64,000 bases of DNA from assembly GCA_963969495.1 (NCBI GenBank), contig OZ018320.1, forward strand, positions 76,576,813 to 76,640,812, given 5' to 3'. Within the stretch, counting starts at the first letter, position 1, and the number at the start of each line of letters is the position of its first letter. Source of the DNA: Ceratothoa steindachneri (taxonomy: Eukaryota; Arthropoda; Malacostraca; Isopoda; Cymothoidae). The position numbers and the translations under genes were made by a program. Shown piece by piece: positions 11,492 to 19,382 of the stretch. The notes beneath the pieces were generated by a model. The model had not been told where the DNA came from, ran no database searches, and saw nothing but the letters and a program-made list of their open reading frames with translations.

Positions 11492-12507
11492 TGTCGTAGA
11501 ATGGACTCTCGACGATATACCATATATGACTATTCGTTGAGGGAATTATTCATTTATATTTAAGAGTGCGTGGTGTCTGGTCGACCGAGGTTATTTATCT
11601 TCAATATGCTTAAGAAGTGGAACTGAGCTCAAGGATAATAATATGGCTATCATTAATAAAATAGAGTTTTATTAATAAAACTATCAACAACATACAAAAC
11701 GGAAAATATTGACATAAACAGAGAATGGAAAGGGTCGTGGGAAATCTTGCTAATCCGAGAATTAAGATTTGGAAGAGATTTAAAAAGGTAAAACAAATAA
11801 AAATTAAAGGGATGGGATGGTTGGCTAAACCATTTAAAGCACAGGATAGGGTTGACCAAAGGGTTAAATACTCAAAGGTAACGTTTAGCTTACGTAATTA
11901 CACGTGTTGGGCAGCGGAAGGCGACGTGAAGGAATCTTCGGACCGCTGGCGAGTTCCAGCCGAAGGGGGGGGGGCGAATTAAATGATCCTGACGTGGCGT
12001 CTTGGGAATGAGACCCGTTTCTTGGCGAACGGGCTTGAAGAACAATGGCTGTTCTACGTTGTTCTATTCTAAACAACAGGAGGGGGGGGGGAACCGTCTC
12101 TTGTCTACGGGCTCACAATGGCTGTTCTAATGTTGTTCTCTTTCTGAAAAGCAGGGGGGAAGGGTGAGAACCGTTTCTTTTCAAAGGGTTCAAAGAACAA
12201 TGGCTGTTCTAACGTTGTTCTCTTTCTGAACAACAGGGGAAGCCTTGTGGACTTGGCGTCTTGAAGGCTCGAACCTTGGCACTCAAGGGGTATTGTCCCT
12301 TTCTGGACAATGATGGTGGATCTCGAGGTAGAAGGCCCTTGGTGCACAAGGTGAGACTGGCTCGTAGTGATGTCTCGCTAAGAAAATCTGGATCTCGAAT
12401 CTGCTCTTAGTGGTAAAGTTTCCATATAAATAGTGGAGACATCCCCTTGGCGTAGGGAACAATGGAGTGGGGGCTTCGAGGGAATGCACAGCCGCGCCTG
12501 AGAACAA
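11492..12507 (-). repeat. Gypsy-A 5' LTR (truncated)
   Basis: This copy matches 6204-7226 with scattered substitutions and indels, including the internal ~80-bp tandem units (about 12006-12240). Similarity stops at AGAACAA at 12507, where a PLE coding end begins, so the last ~210 bp, seen in the other LTR at 7227-7440, are absent. Confidence 0.92.
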
Positions 12508-12652
12508 CGCGGATATAACTCTAGATAATTTTACAATAATTCTTCAAGATAACAATGAACAAAGCTTAAGAATACTAGAATCCCTTTATATTAAATCCCG
12601 TGTTCTTACTCTTAATTGTGACTCGTCCGCTGCTCCCCAACTTATGACATAG
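12508..12652 (+). pseudogene. PLE-A: C-terminal end of a Penelope-like element ORF
   Basis: The frame reads FTIILQDNNEQSLRILESLY followed by IKSRVLTLNCDSS and a stop. The pattern of an Leu-rich RILESLYI block, a short basic segment and a terminal LN with Ser residues is the usual C-terminus after the GIY-YIG domain of PLE proteins, and the same pattern ends PLE-E at about 52660-52738. The upstream part is missing because the fragment is fused to the Gypsy-A LTR at 12507. The 5'-truncated state fits target-primed reverse transcription into the LTR or a later recombination. Confidence 0.7.
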
Positions 12653-12911
12653 ATCTACTACCAATACAATCTTACCTATGTCCACTTCAATCCCTCCTCC
12701 TCACTTCTCTCTGGAGTCAGACCAACAATGGTGAGTGTTTTCATGGTTCCGCCTTGTATTCCTCTAGGATTTTTAATATTCTAACTCATTATAAATTATG
12801 TATTTTCTTAGGTTTTGTATTATAGGAAAAAAAGTCTCTCTTTTTTTAGATGTTTGTCAACGCTTTTAATATTATAATTCATTGTAAATTATGTATTCCT
12901 TTATATCATAA

Positions 12912-12945
12912 AACCCGAAGATGAGCGGACAGTTCGAAACGTTGT
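12912..12945 (+). ncRNA. Hammerhead-like GATG...CGAAACG box, copy 1
   Basis: About 260 bp after the PLE-A stop lies CCCGAAGATGAGCGG..., followed by ttCGAAACGTTG. It shares the GATG / short spacer / CGAAACG layout with four other places in the window. PLEs are known to carry hammerhead ribozymes, and the GAAAC box and preceding stem resemble stem II and the 3' core. The canonical CTGATGA box is not intact. Confidence 0.4.
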
Positions 12946-13005
12946 TTATACCCAATAAATGAAGATGAATTTCTCCGCATTCTATGTACTCTCATTCCTG
13001 GTGAA

Positions 13006-13013
<8 letters not shown>

Positions 13014-13045
<32 letters not shown>
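13014..13045. repeat. (AT)n microsatellite
   Basis: AT dinucleotide run of about 32 bp after an A-rich tract, probably grown at the 3' tail of the PLE-A fragment. Confidence 0.93.
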
Positions 13046-13049
<4 letters not shown>

Positions 13050-13066
13050 ATTAACCCATAGGAAAA

Positions 13067-13100
13067 TGAAAAGATGAATCCAAGCACTTTCGAACTATAT
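13067..13100 (+). ncRNA. Weak GATG...CGAAC box, copy 2
   Basis: AAGATGAATCCAAGCACTT followed by TCGAACTA has the same layout as the other boxes but lacks the full CGAAACG. It is listed because it lies between two stronger copies. Confidence 0.25.
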
Positions 13101-13309
13101 TTGCAAGTTCAATTTCAAGGAATAGCATGAAAATGGAGAAGACAACCTTATATAGGGTACAAAGATACGTAGGGAACGCCCACGACAAAGTACGAACCAA
13201 TGGAAAAACACAAAAACGAGACAGAAAAATACCAATAAAAAGAACAATAGGCAACTAATAACAGCCATATGCATCCCTAAAACGACATACGCACAACAAC
13301 GCCGTGTAT

Positions 13310-13370
13310 ATGAATGGAAATGGTGGGTGAAAATGTTTTTTTTGTTTTTTCACCCACCATTTCCATTCAT
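13310..13370. repeat. Inverted repeat (24-bp arms, T-rich loop)
   Basis: The left arm ATGAATGGAAATGGTGGGTG plus AAAA at 13310-13333 is complementary to the segment ending at 13370 (CACCCACCATTTCCATTCAT). The loop is a T-rich 12 bp. The pairing is essentially perfect, so the DNA or a transcript could form a stable hairpin. Confidence 0.9.
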
Positions 13371-13371
13371 A

Positions 13372-13494
13372 GCGACGGTAAATTTGTAGACCTTCTTGGC
13401 CATAGCGGGATAATAACTCATGCTTTGTAGCAGAAATCTAGGTAAATACATATTATCCCACTATGGACAAGAAGGTCTAAAAATTTACCGTCGT
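13372..13494. repeat. Inverted repeat (about 44-bp arms)
   Basis: The arm at 13372-13416 (GCGACGGTAAATTTGTAGAC ...) pairs with 13451-13494 (... TTACCGTCGT) with a few mismatches, leaving a 34-bp loop. It starts one base after the preceding hairpin ends, so the two form a double hairpin. A PLE-type box follows 30 bp downstream, so these may be inverted terminal pieces of PLE copies. Confidence 0.88.
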
Positions 13495-13524
13495 TACAAG
13501 AATTTCCGAAGGAAGTTAAAGAAG

Positions 13525-13562
13525 CCCATGAAGATGGGTTTTCTAATAACCCGAAACGTTGG
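13525..13562 (+). ncRNA. Hammerhead-like GATG...CGAAACG box, copy 3
   Basis: CCATGAAGATGGG, a 10-nt loop, then CCCGAAACGTTGG. GGG and CCC can pair as a short stem II in front of GAAAC. The first core box reads ATGAAGA rather than CTGATGA, so self-cleavage is uncertain. Confidence 0.45.
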
Positions 13563-13605
13563 AATTAAAGATGGGACCCGCCTTCTTCGTTTTGTCCTTC
13601 TTACT

Positions 13606-13608
<3 letters not shown>

Positions 13609-13691
<83 letters not shown>
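13609..13691. repeat. (TA)n microsatellite
   Basis: TA run of about 83 bp starting some 45 bp after the hammerhead-like box; it gives a spurious Ile/Tyr open frame. Confidence 0.97.
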
Positions 13692-13693
<2 letters not shown>

Positions 13694-13768
13694 TGATATG
13701 TTCTTTGGGAATCTGATAAGTAGTAGAAATATGAAGACCCAGGATATTACACTAATCATTTATTGGCT

Positions 13769-13804
13769 GGACGTTTCGGACCTTCGCTAGGACCATCTTC
13801 AGCG
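13769..13804 (-). ncRNA. Hammerhead-like GATG...CGAAACG box, copy 4
   Basis: On the minus strand: CGCTGAAGATGGTCCTAGCG, then AAGGTCCGAAACGTCC. The CTGAAGA box is one base from CTGA[T]GA, and GGTCC-type pairs precede CGAAAC. The opposite orientation to copy 3 suggests a second, inverted PLE tail. Confidence 0.45.
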
Positions 13805-13969
13805 ACTGTATCGACTAATGAGAAGGGAAAGAAATATTAACGATAACAGTGGAAATGTTAGAAGCATGCATTATATAATGGCTACAAAGGCGAAGGAAGG
13901 CAAGGTAAATCAATAAAATTGACAATTATTGAGATGAAAGTAAAAACACAAATAACAATATATAGAATT

Positions 13970-15263
13970 TGAGGAGCGGTAAATCAGTTTTGCGAATCAG
14001 TAGGGCAAAACAGAGGAAGGGGGCTGGCTGTTTGTGGGGGTGTTAGGACAAGTTATAACAAGTCAGGACCTGCAGCCGCACGCTCTTGCATCGTCTATTT
14101 AAGAAGCAGTAGCCAATCGCAGATCGTCAGTCACAAATTTTTCAACAATGGAGGAGGTTGAGCACCGCGCAGTGATCAAATTTTTGACCAAGGAAGGCAA
14201 GAATGTAAAACAGATCCATGAAGGCATAGTTGCAGTGTACACCGACACCGCCCCTTCCCCTGCAACCATTGCTCCCTCGAATAGGGAGTTCCGCCATGGT
14301 CGTGAGCCCTTGAAGATGACCCCCATCCAGGACGCCCGTCAGACGTGACCATCGAGGACAATATGGCCCGTGTGGAGAGGATGATCCTCGAAAATCGACG
14401 CGTGAAGGTCGAAGAAATCGAGCGAGAACTTTGAATATCACATGGAAGTGTTATCAACATCATTCACGACAATTTGACCATGACCAAGGTCTCTGCCCGT
14501 TGGGTCCCTAGAAACCTCACGCCTTATGAACGACTCCAACGTCGTCAAAGTTCGGAGGAGCTGCTGCTCCTTTACAACCAAGACATGGCCGGATTCGAGT
14601 CACGCATAGTGACAGGTGATGAAACGTGGGTCCATCACTGGGATCCTGAGACCAAGCTCGAAAGCATGGCCTGAAAGCACAGGGACTCTCCGACCCTCAT
14701 CAAGTTCCGGACCCAACTCACAGCCGGTAAGATCATGGCCACCATCTTCTGGGATTCTGACGGAGTGTTGATGGTGGACTATGCGCCTCGGGGAAGGACC
14801 ATCACAGGCCAATATTACGCCGAAGAACTGACTGGGTTGAAGAAGTGCATCCGTCAGAAGCGGCGTGGCAAGTTGACACGCGGTGTCCTGCTCCTCCACG
14901 ACAATGCTCCTGTCCACAAGGCCAGAGTTGCACGAGCTGCCCTGCGCGAGTGCGGATTCGTGGAGCTCAACCATCCTCCCTACAGTCCAGATCTGGCCCT
15001 TAGAGACTACTTTTTATTCCTCCAGCTTAAAGCTGCACTGCGTGGACGCCGGTTTGAGGACGATGAAGATGTCCAGCTCGCCGTCCAGGAGTGGATTGAA
15101 CAGTAGTCGGGAGATTTCTGGTTTTCGGGAACTCAAAGCCTCAAGGAACAAGTGGCGCAAGTGCATTGAAGTCGAGGGAAGTTATATTGAAAAATAATAA
15201 AACACTTTTGCTCATATCTCGTTTCCTTATATCAGAATTGCAAAACTTATTCACCGCCCCTTT
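13970..15263 (+). mobile_element. Mariner-A DNA transposon (~1.29 kb)
   Basis: Degenerate terminal inverted repeats bound the element: the left end reads GGAGCGGTAAATCAGTTTTG and the right end, on the minus strand, GGGGCGGTGAATAAGTTTTG, both running into similar bases inward. Length and coding content fit mariner. A TA lies just right of the right end; the left flanking dinucleotide has changed. The transposase has several stops, so the copy cannot move itself. Confidence 0.88.
14148..15197 (+). pseudogene. Mariner transposase (D,D34D), disrupted
   Basis: This is the DDE transposase that cuts and pastes the element at TA. An N-terminal helix-turn-helix region starts MEEVEHRAVIKFLTKEG. After a frame break near 14348, the paired-like domain continues (DNMARVERMILENRRVKVEE, then ISHGSVINIIHDNL after a stop). 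The catalytic series is VTGDETWVHHWDPET, LLLHDNAPVHKARVARAAL and PPYSPDLALRDYFLF. There are 34 residues between the second and third Asp, the mariner signature. Stops follow EREL, ESMA (where a Trp is usual) and WIEQ. The usual APSDY is ALRDY. Confidence 0.92.
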
Positions 15264-15578
15264 AATTGATACTATCCAGTGTAATTTTGAAAAAGTAATA
15301 GGAAGAAGTGAAGTTTTAACATGAACTGACTTAAATATTAAAAAATAAAAGTAACTGGAATAAACATTAAAATAACCTATTATATTAAATTATAAACAAA
15401 ACACCGAAAACAAATGTGAGCGAATTAAACAGAGGGACTAACCTTTATCGTAGGAGTTATGGAATCGACCAACTAACGATAGTAAAACTTAGGGGTGCGA
15501 AAAATGTATCAGAGAAAAATTCCTTCCAGCTTGATAATATAAATAGCCGATAAATTTACCAACTCAGAACAGATTAAA
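15264..15578. other. Unassigned A/T-rich spacer
   Basis: No domain or repeat recognised between the mariner right end and the tRNA-like sequence. Confidence 0.45.
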
Positions 15579-15643
15579 GCCGGTCGTGAGGTTAGAGTAT
15601 TGGCGTTTAAATCCAACGGTACCGCGTTCGAAACTCAGGAGTC
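15579..15643 (+). repeat. tRNA-derived SINE head (candidate)
   Basis: A 65-bp stretch has a TGAGGTTAGAGTA block resembling an RNA polymerase III A box and, 34 bp on, CGCGTTCGAAACTC resembling a B box. In between, TTGG...CCAA can form an anticodon-like stem. The acceptor ends do not pair, so it is not a functional tRNA. The downstream A-rich sequence (to about 15950), with GAAAATGGATTCGAGGAAG at 15820 and 15877, could be the SINE body. Confidence 0.45.
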
Positions 15644-16194
15644 CAAAAACTTTTATGAAGAAATCTCAACAAAGAAAACGTTCAAAGGACTAACTCATCA
15701 AGAATCAAGAAGAAATCAGCCCTCAAGTTAAATGGAAGAAAAATTAAAGATACATCAAGAAAGAAAAACGAGGATTAACTACCAACCCAGCCAAGAAGTA
15801 TACGGAATTCAAGAAAAGGAAAATGGATTCGAGGAAGCTGCATCGACATAATCAAAAATGAAAAAGCAAGAAGAAGAAAATGGATTCGAGGAAGACAACC
15901 TGCATCAAGAAAATGCATCGAGGAAACCAAGTGAAGAGCAAGAATAATATTGATAAATAAATAAACTGGGGATAATAAGGATATACCTACCTCCCTATAA
16001 AACTACTACCGAGATTTGCTCGTTGGCCAGTTAATGTATTGAAGTGTTGGTTGGTTATTTAGTGACTAGTTTAATTGAGAAGGAGTAATTATTTGGTTTT
16101 GGATTTTTTTTATCAATGTACAGTGACTTTAAGATTTTCAAATCGAGAGAAGTTAAGGCTAAAGATAAGATGGTAAATGAATCAGAATTAAGAG

Positions 16195-16332
16195 GATGAT
16201 GGTGATACTCCGTGTTGCCTGATGGAAGAGGCTTCAGGTTTAGAGATGGTAATACCAGTCCTATGAGACAAACCTAAGTGCTTTGCGAGCCTGCATTTGA
16301 GTCGTAAGCCAGTTTGGCCTACATAACGACCC
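16195..16332 (-). pseudogene. PLE-B: GIY-YIG endonuclease fragment
   Basis: On the minus strand the sequence encodes YVGQTGLRLKCRLAKHLGLS followed by HRTGITISKPEASSIRQHG. The Y-V-G-x-T, L-x-x-R-L and AxH elements with HRTG spacing match the core of the GIY-YIG nuclease that PLEs carry after the RT. Nothing else of this PLE is recognisable. It lies just upstream of Gypsy-B on the opposite strand. Confidence 0.65.
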
Positions 16333-16401
16333 TATAAAAAGGGATAGATTGAATATATCTTACCATGCATTATAATTTAATCAACTATTATGACTAAATA
16401 A

Positions 16402-17044
16402 ATGCGATTTGAGGAGCTTCATGTACCTACTTCGTGTCATCACGCTGTCAAATTATGGAAGCTTTGGTATAAAAATTTCTGTTACTTCCTTTCTACAATA
16501 TCTGATCATTCTCTATACAAGTTAAAAGTGCTCTACTTGTACATTGGTCCTAATGTCGCGGATGTAATAAAGGGTTGTGCTGATTATTCGAAGGCTATCA
16601 AATTGTTGCAAGTTGACTATATTAAGGCTCCCAGTGAAATCCATGCCAGATATTTGCTTTCTACTCGAATTCAACTTCCAGAAGAATCAACTGACCACTA
16701 ATTTCAAGCTCTCACCTTTTTTTGCTGTGGATTGCAACTTTCAGGATGACACTGCTGCAGTCTACCGTGATGGGAGTGCCAGGAATTCCTTCATACGATG
16801 GTTAAAATCTTCGAATATTCGTGCACGACTCATTGATATTCAAAAGCTTACATTAACCGATGCTACTCAACAAGCTCGAGCATTAGAGCAAGCATTCCTG
16901 AGATCTGAATCATACTTAGTTACTCCCGGTCATGTACCTGCTAGTGTGGCGGCTGTTCCTGGTTCATCTATGACATCTGGTAAAGAAGAAGAATATAAAG
17001 AAGTTAACCTTCCGCATACAGCAGCTGTTTCAAAATATATTTAA
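16402..17044 (+). pseudogene. Gypsy-B gag
   Basis: Two frames (16402-16701 and 16577-17044) cover a gag-like protein. The first starts MRFEELHVPTSCHHAVKLWK; the second contains DGSARNSFIRWLKSSNIRAR, LTLTDATQQARALEQAFLRS and HTAAVSKYI before a stop. The region just before the knuckles in many gypsy gags has the same A-x-x-x-E-x-A helix. A frameshift lies within 16580-16700. The shell function is inferred from position. Confidence 0.65.
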
Positions 17045-17340
17045 AAAACGAAGCAAACATGCAGAAATTGTGGTGGTCGTCGTCATCCTGAGGATGACCG
17101 AACACTTTGTCCAGCTCGCGATGTAATTTGTCGAAAATGTGAGAAGCTTGGTCATTTTGCAAAAGTTTTTAAGTCAAAATCCAAACGTCCTGTTTCACTC
17201 TCTTCTGCCACGCTTTCATCCACCAGCGCTACCAGCGGCTTGTTGTTGCCTACTGTTCCTGTTAAATTGAAAGGAGATCCTCAGTTACTTCAAGGTATGA
17301 TTGACAGTGAGAGTTCAGAGAATTTTATATGCATCTCCCA
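17045..17340 (+). pseudogene. Gypsy-B zinc knuckles and protease start
   Basis: After a stop, the frame resumes with CRNCGGRRHPEDDRTLCPA and CRKCEKLGHFAKVFKSK. The second knuckle has Phe where its last Cys should be. A Ser-rich linker leads to LQGMIDSESSENFI, where the protease active site normally reads D-S/T-G. Here it is DSE, so the protease is inactivated as written. Confidence 0.78.
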
Positions 17341-17781
17341 CCTCATGAACGATCGTCTGTTGTTTCCATGGCGTCTTCTTCTTTCTCAGTAGATCTTAAA
17401 GGTTACTACTGTATTGTTAACGTTTTGATGAATGGTCGTACTTATGAGAATGTCAAAACTACTGTACTTACAAATGCTTTTACTGATATTATTTTTGGCT
17501 TACCATTTTTAAGAGTGTATAAAAGCGTTAGCTTAAATTATGGGGGCACAAAACCATCCTTAACTGTGTGTGGACTGACTAAACTAATGATTCCCCCAGT
17601 TAAACTGTTTAGAAACTTATCCTCAGATTGCACTCCAATTGCTACCAAGTCTTGCTATTACGGATCCGAAGATGCTGATTTCATCGAAAATGAGGTTAAA
17701 CGTCTAGTCCGTGAGGAGATTATTGAACATAGTAATTCTCCTTTGGCTTGCACAAGTGATAGTGACTTCAAACGCAAATAG
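17329..17781 (+). pseudogene. Gypsy-B protease C-terminus and RT N-terminus
   Basis: This 150-codon frame includes the protease end block FTDIIFGLPFLRVYKSVSLN, similar to the D-I-I-L-G-x-D/P-F block of gypsy proteases, followed by an RT lead-in (VKRLVREEIIEHSNSPLA). A frame break follows at SDSDFKRK; the next frame gives VVNFSRMINKYTPLDAYPLP, the start of the RT fingers. Confidence 0.75.
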
Positions 17782-17789
17782 GGAAAAAC

Positions 17790-18995
17790 GAATGGTGGTA
17801 AACTTTTCTAGAATGATAAATAAGTACACCCCTTTGGACGCTTATCCGCTACCCAGGATTGAATATATAGTTTTAAATATCGCTTGAATCAGTATTTCAG
17901 CATTATTGATCTATCCAATGCATATTATCAGATAGAAATATGCTTAGAGGACCAACCTTACACTGCTTTCCAGGCCGGTAACAGTCTTTATAAATTTAGG
18001 GGCATACCTTGGATGTTACGAATGGAGTTTCTGCTTTTCAATGTTTTATTAATAACCGATTATAAACTACGTAACACTTATGCATATCTCGACGACATAA
18101 AAGTCTGCGGAAAAATGTTAGAACATGATAGCAATCTAAGGCGTTTCATGGAAGCTGCTTCTAAATACAATTTCTCCCTGAATGCTGAGAAATCTAAGTT
18201 TTCTCTAACCTGCATTAATATTCTCGGTTACCAAATTTCTGATGGCAATCTGAAACCCGATCCTGAACGAATGAGACCTTTGTTAGAATTACCCGTACCA
18301 TCTCGTAAAAAATCTTTGCAGCGTTGTTTGGGGTTATTTGCATACTACGTTAAGTGGGTTCGCGACTATTCAGAAAAAGTACGGCCTCCTGTAGATTGCT
18401 GCAGATTTCCTTTATCTCTTCAGGCTATTCAAGCATTTGAAACTTCAAAGAATGACATTGCCAAATCTTCAGTGAAAGTTATTGATGAAGACACCTCATT
18501 TTCCATAAAAATGGATGCATCAGATAATGCAATCGGTGCCACCTTATCACAGTGTGGACATACCAATAGCTTTCTTCTCACGCTCATTGAACCAATCAGA
18601 GAAGAAACACCAGATCGTTGAAAAGAAGCGTATGCGATGGTAGAGAGCATACGTAAATGGGAACCTTTTTTGGCTGGGAGACATTTTAACGTAGCAACTG
18701 ATCAAAGAGCTGTTTATGCATGTTTGATACCAATGTAAAAGGTAAAATCAAGAATGATAAGATCATGCGCTTTATGTATGGCATTACTTCCATTTTTCTT
18801 GGATATTCACCATCGCCCGGGTCACGAAAACGTTGTTGCTGATAAACTATCACGGTCGTATTGCAACGCCACTTCGGATATTACAAGTTTAAAATTGCTT
18901 CATGAGTGCCTCATTCATCCTTGACTCCAAACTCCAGCGAATGCTACATTATGTTTGTGTTAAAAAGATTCCTTACTCCGTCGTATTTCTGCTGA
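17790..18995 (+). pseudogene. Gypsy-B RT, RNase H and integrase stub
   Basis: The RT has FSIIDLSNAYYQIEI (first Asp), QPYTAFQAGNSLYKFRGIPW and an intact AYLDDIKVC palm box. Thumb and connection follow with FSLTCINILGYQISDGNLKP and LGLFAYYVKWVRDYSEKV. RNase H shows FSIKMDASDNAIGATLSQ, then, after a stop, YAMVESIRKWEPFLAGRHFN, VATDQRAVYACL and ADKLSRS. The integrase zinc motif starts with LHECLIHP and ends near 18995. Stops near 17880, 18621, 18738 and 18921 show decay. Confidence 0.88.
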
Positions 18996-19046
18996 TTGTT
19001 AGTTAGGTATGCGCTAAAATTAAACCGCGTTTCTTTAAACCAAAAA

Positions 19047-19090
19047 TTAAGTTCCTTATCAAGGATAACTATCCTTGATATGGAACTTAA
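19047..19090. repeat. 44-bp palindrome
   Basis: TTAAGTTCCTTATCAAGGAT and its complement, ending TATGGAACTTAA, form 21-bp arms with one mismatch and a 2-bp centre. It lies about 50 bp beyond the Gypsy-B truncation point. Confidence 0.9.
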
Positions 19091-19329
19091 TAAAGTTCGA
19101 AAGTACTTGGAAACACCATTTAATTTTTTCCTGCGGGACATTGCATTCATTTGCTACCCTCACGTGATACTTTGTGAGTTTTTCCTATATATATATTTTG
19201 TCAAAGTATTTTTCGTATGTTTATTTTTTCATAACATCTGATGTTGATTTTTGGGTTGCGATCTTTTATGTTAAGGCTTCGGTGATTCTCGGTTTTTGAT
19301 CGCCATTTGAGTAAACCGACCTCTTTCAA

Positions 19330-19382
19330 TCTTTTACACTTTGTAGGCAGTCGCCAGAGAGGCGTTAAAAATATATTAAAAA
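19330..19382 (+). mobile_element. LINE-I solo 3' UTR fragment
   Basis: The string GTAGGCAGTCGCCAGA, followed by TTAAAAA and an A/T stretch ending AAAAAATCA, matches the 3' end of the LINE-I copies at 26917-26975 (minus) and about 23380-23413. This is expected of a strongly 5'-truncated insertion. Confidence 0.55.

Larger units (their letters stand above)
6204..12507 (-). mobile_element. Gypsy-A: Ty3/gypsy LTR retrotransposon lacking integrase
   Basis: Two copies of a roughly 1.0-1.2-kb sequence (6204-7440 and 11492-12507) flank a minus-strand coding region with gag, CCHC knuckle, aspartic protease, RT and RNase H in the Ty3/gypsy order. The right copy, which is the 5' LTR of this minus-strand element, is cut at 12507 by a PLE C-terminus, so its outer end and the target duplication are missing. 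No integrase is present between RNase H and the 3' LTR, or upstream of RT as in Gmr1-type elements. RT also has a damaged active site. The LTRs differ by scattered substitutions and small indels, so the insertion is not recent. Confidence 0.93.
16402..18995 (+). mobile_element. Gypsy-B: decayed Ty3/gypsy polyprotein
   Basis: The plus strand holds gag, two knuckles, protease, RT, RNase H and the first bases of an integrase in Ty3/gypsy order. No LTR pair was found: upstream is a PLE scrap and downstream a palindrome and unrelated sequence. Integrase stops after its zinc-binding start (LHECLIHP, then about 90 bp of similar sequence), so the copy is 3' truncated near 18995. It is a different lineage from Gypsy-A, with two knuckles and a KLSRS end of RNase H. 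Confidence 0.88.

Noticed and set aside
11653..12347. Open frames inside the second Gypsy-A LTR
   Set aside because: Same reason: LTR sequence, repeated from 6364-7274.
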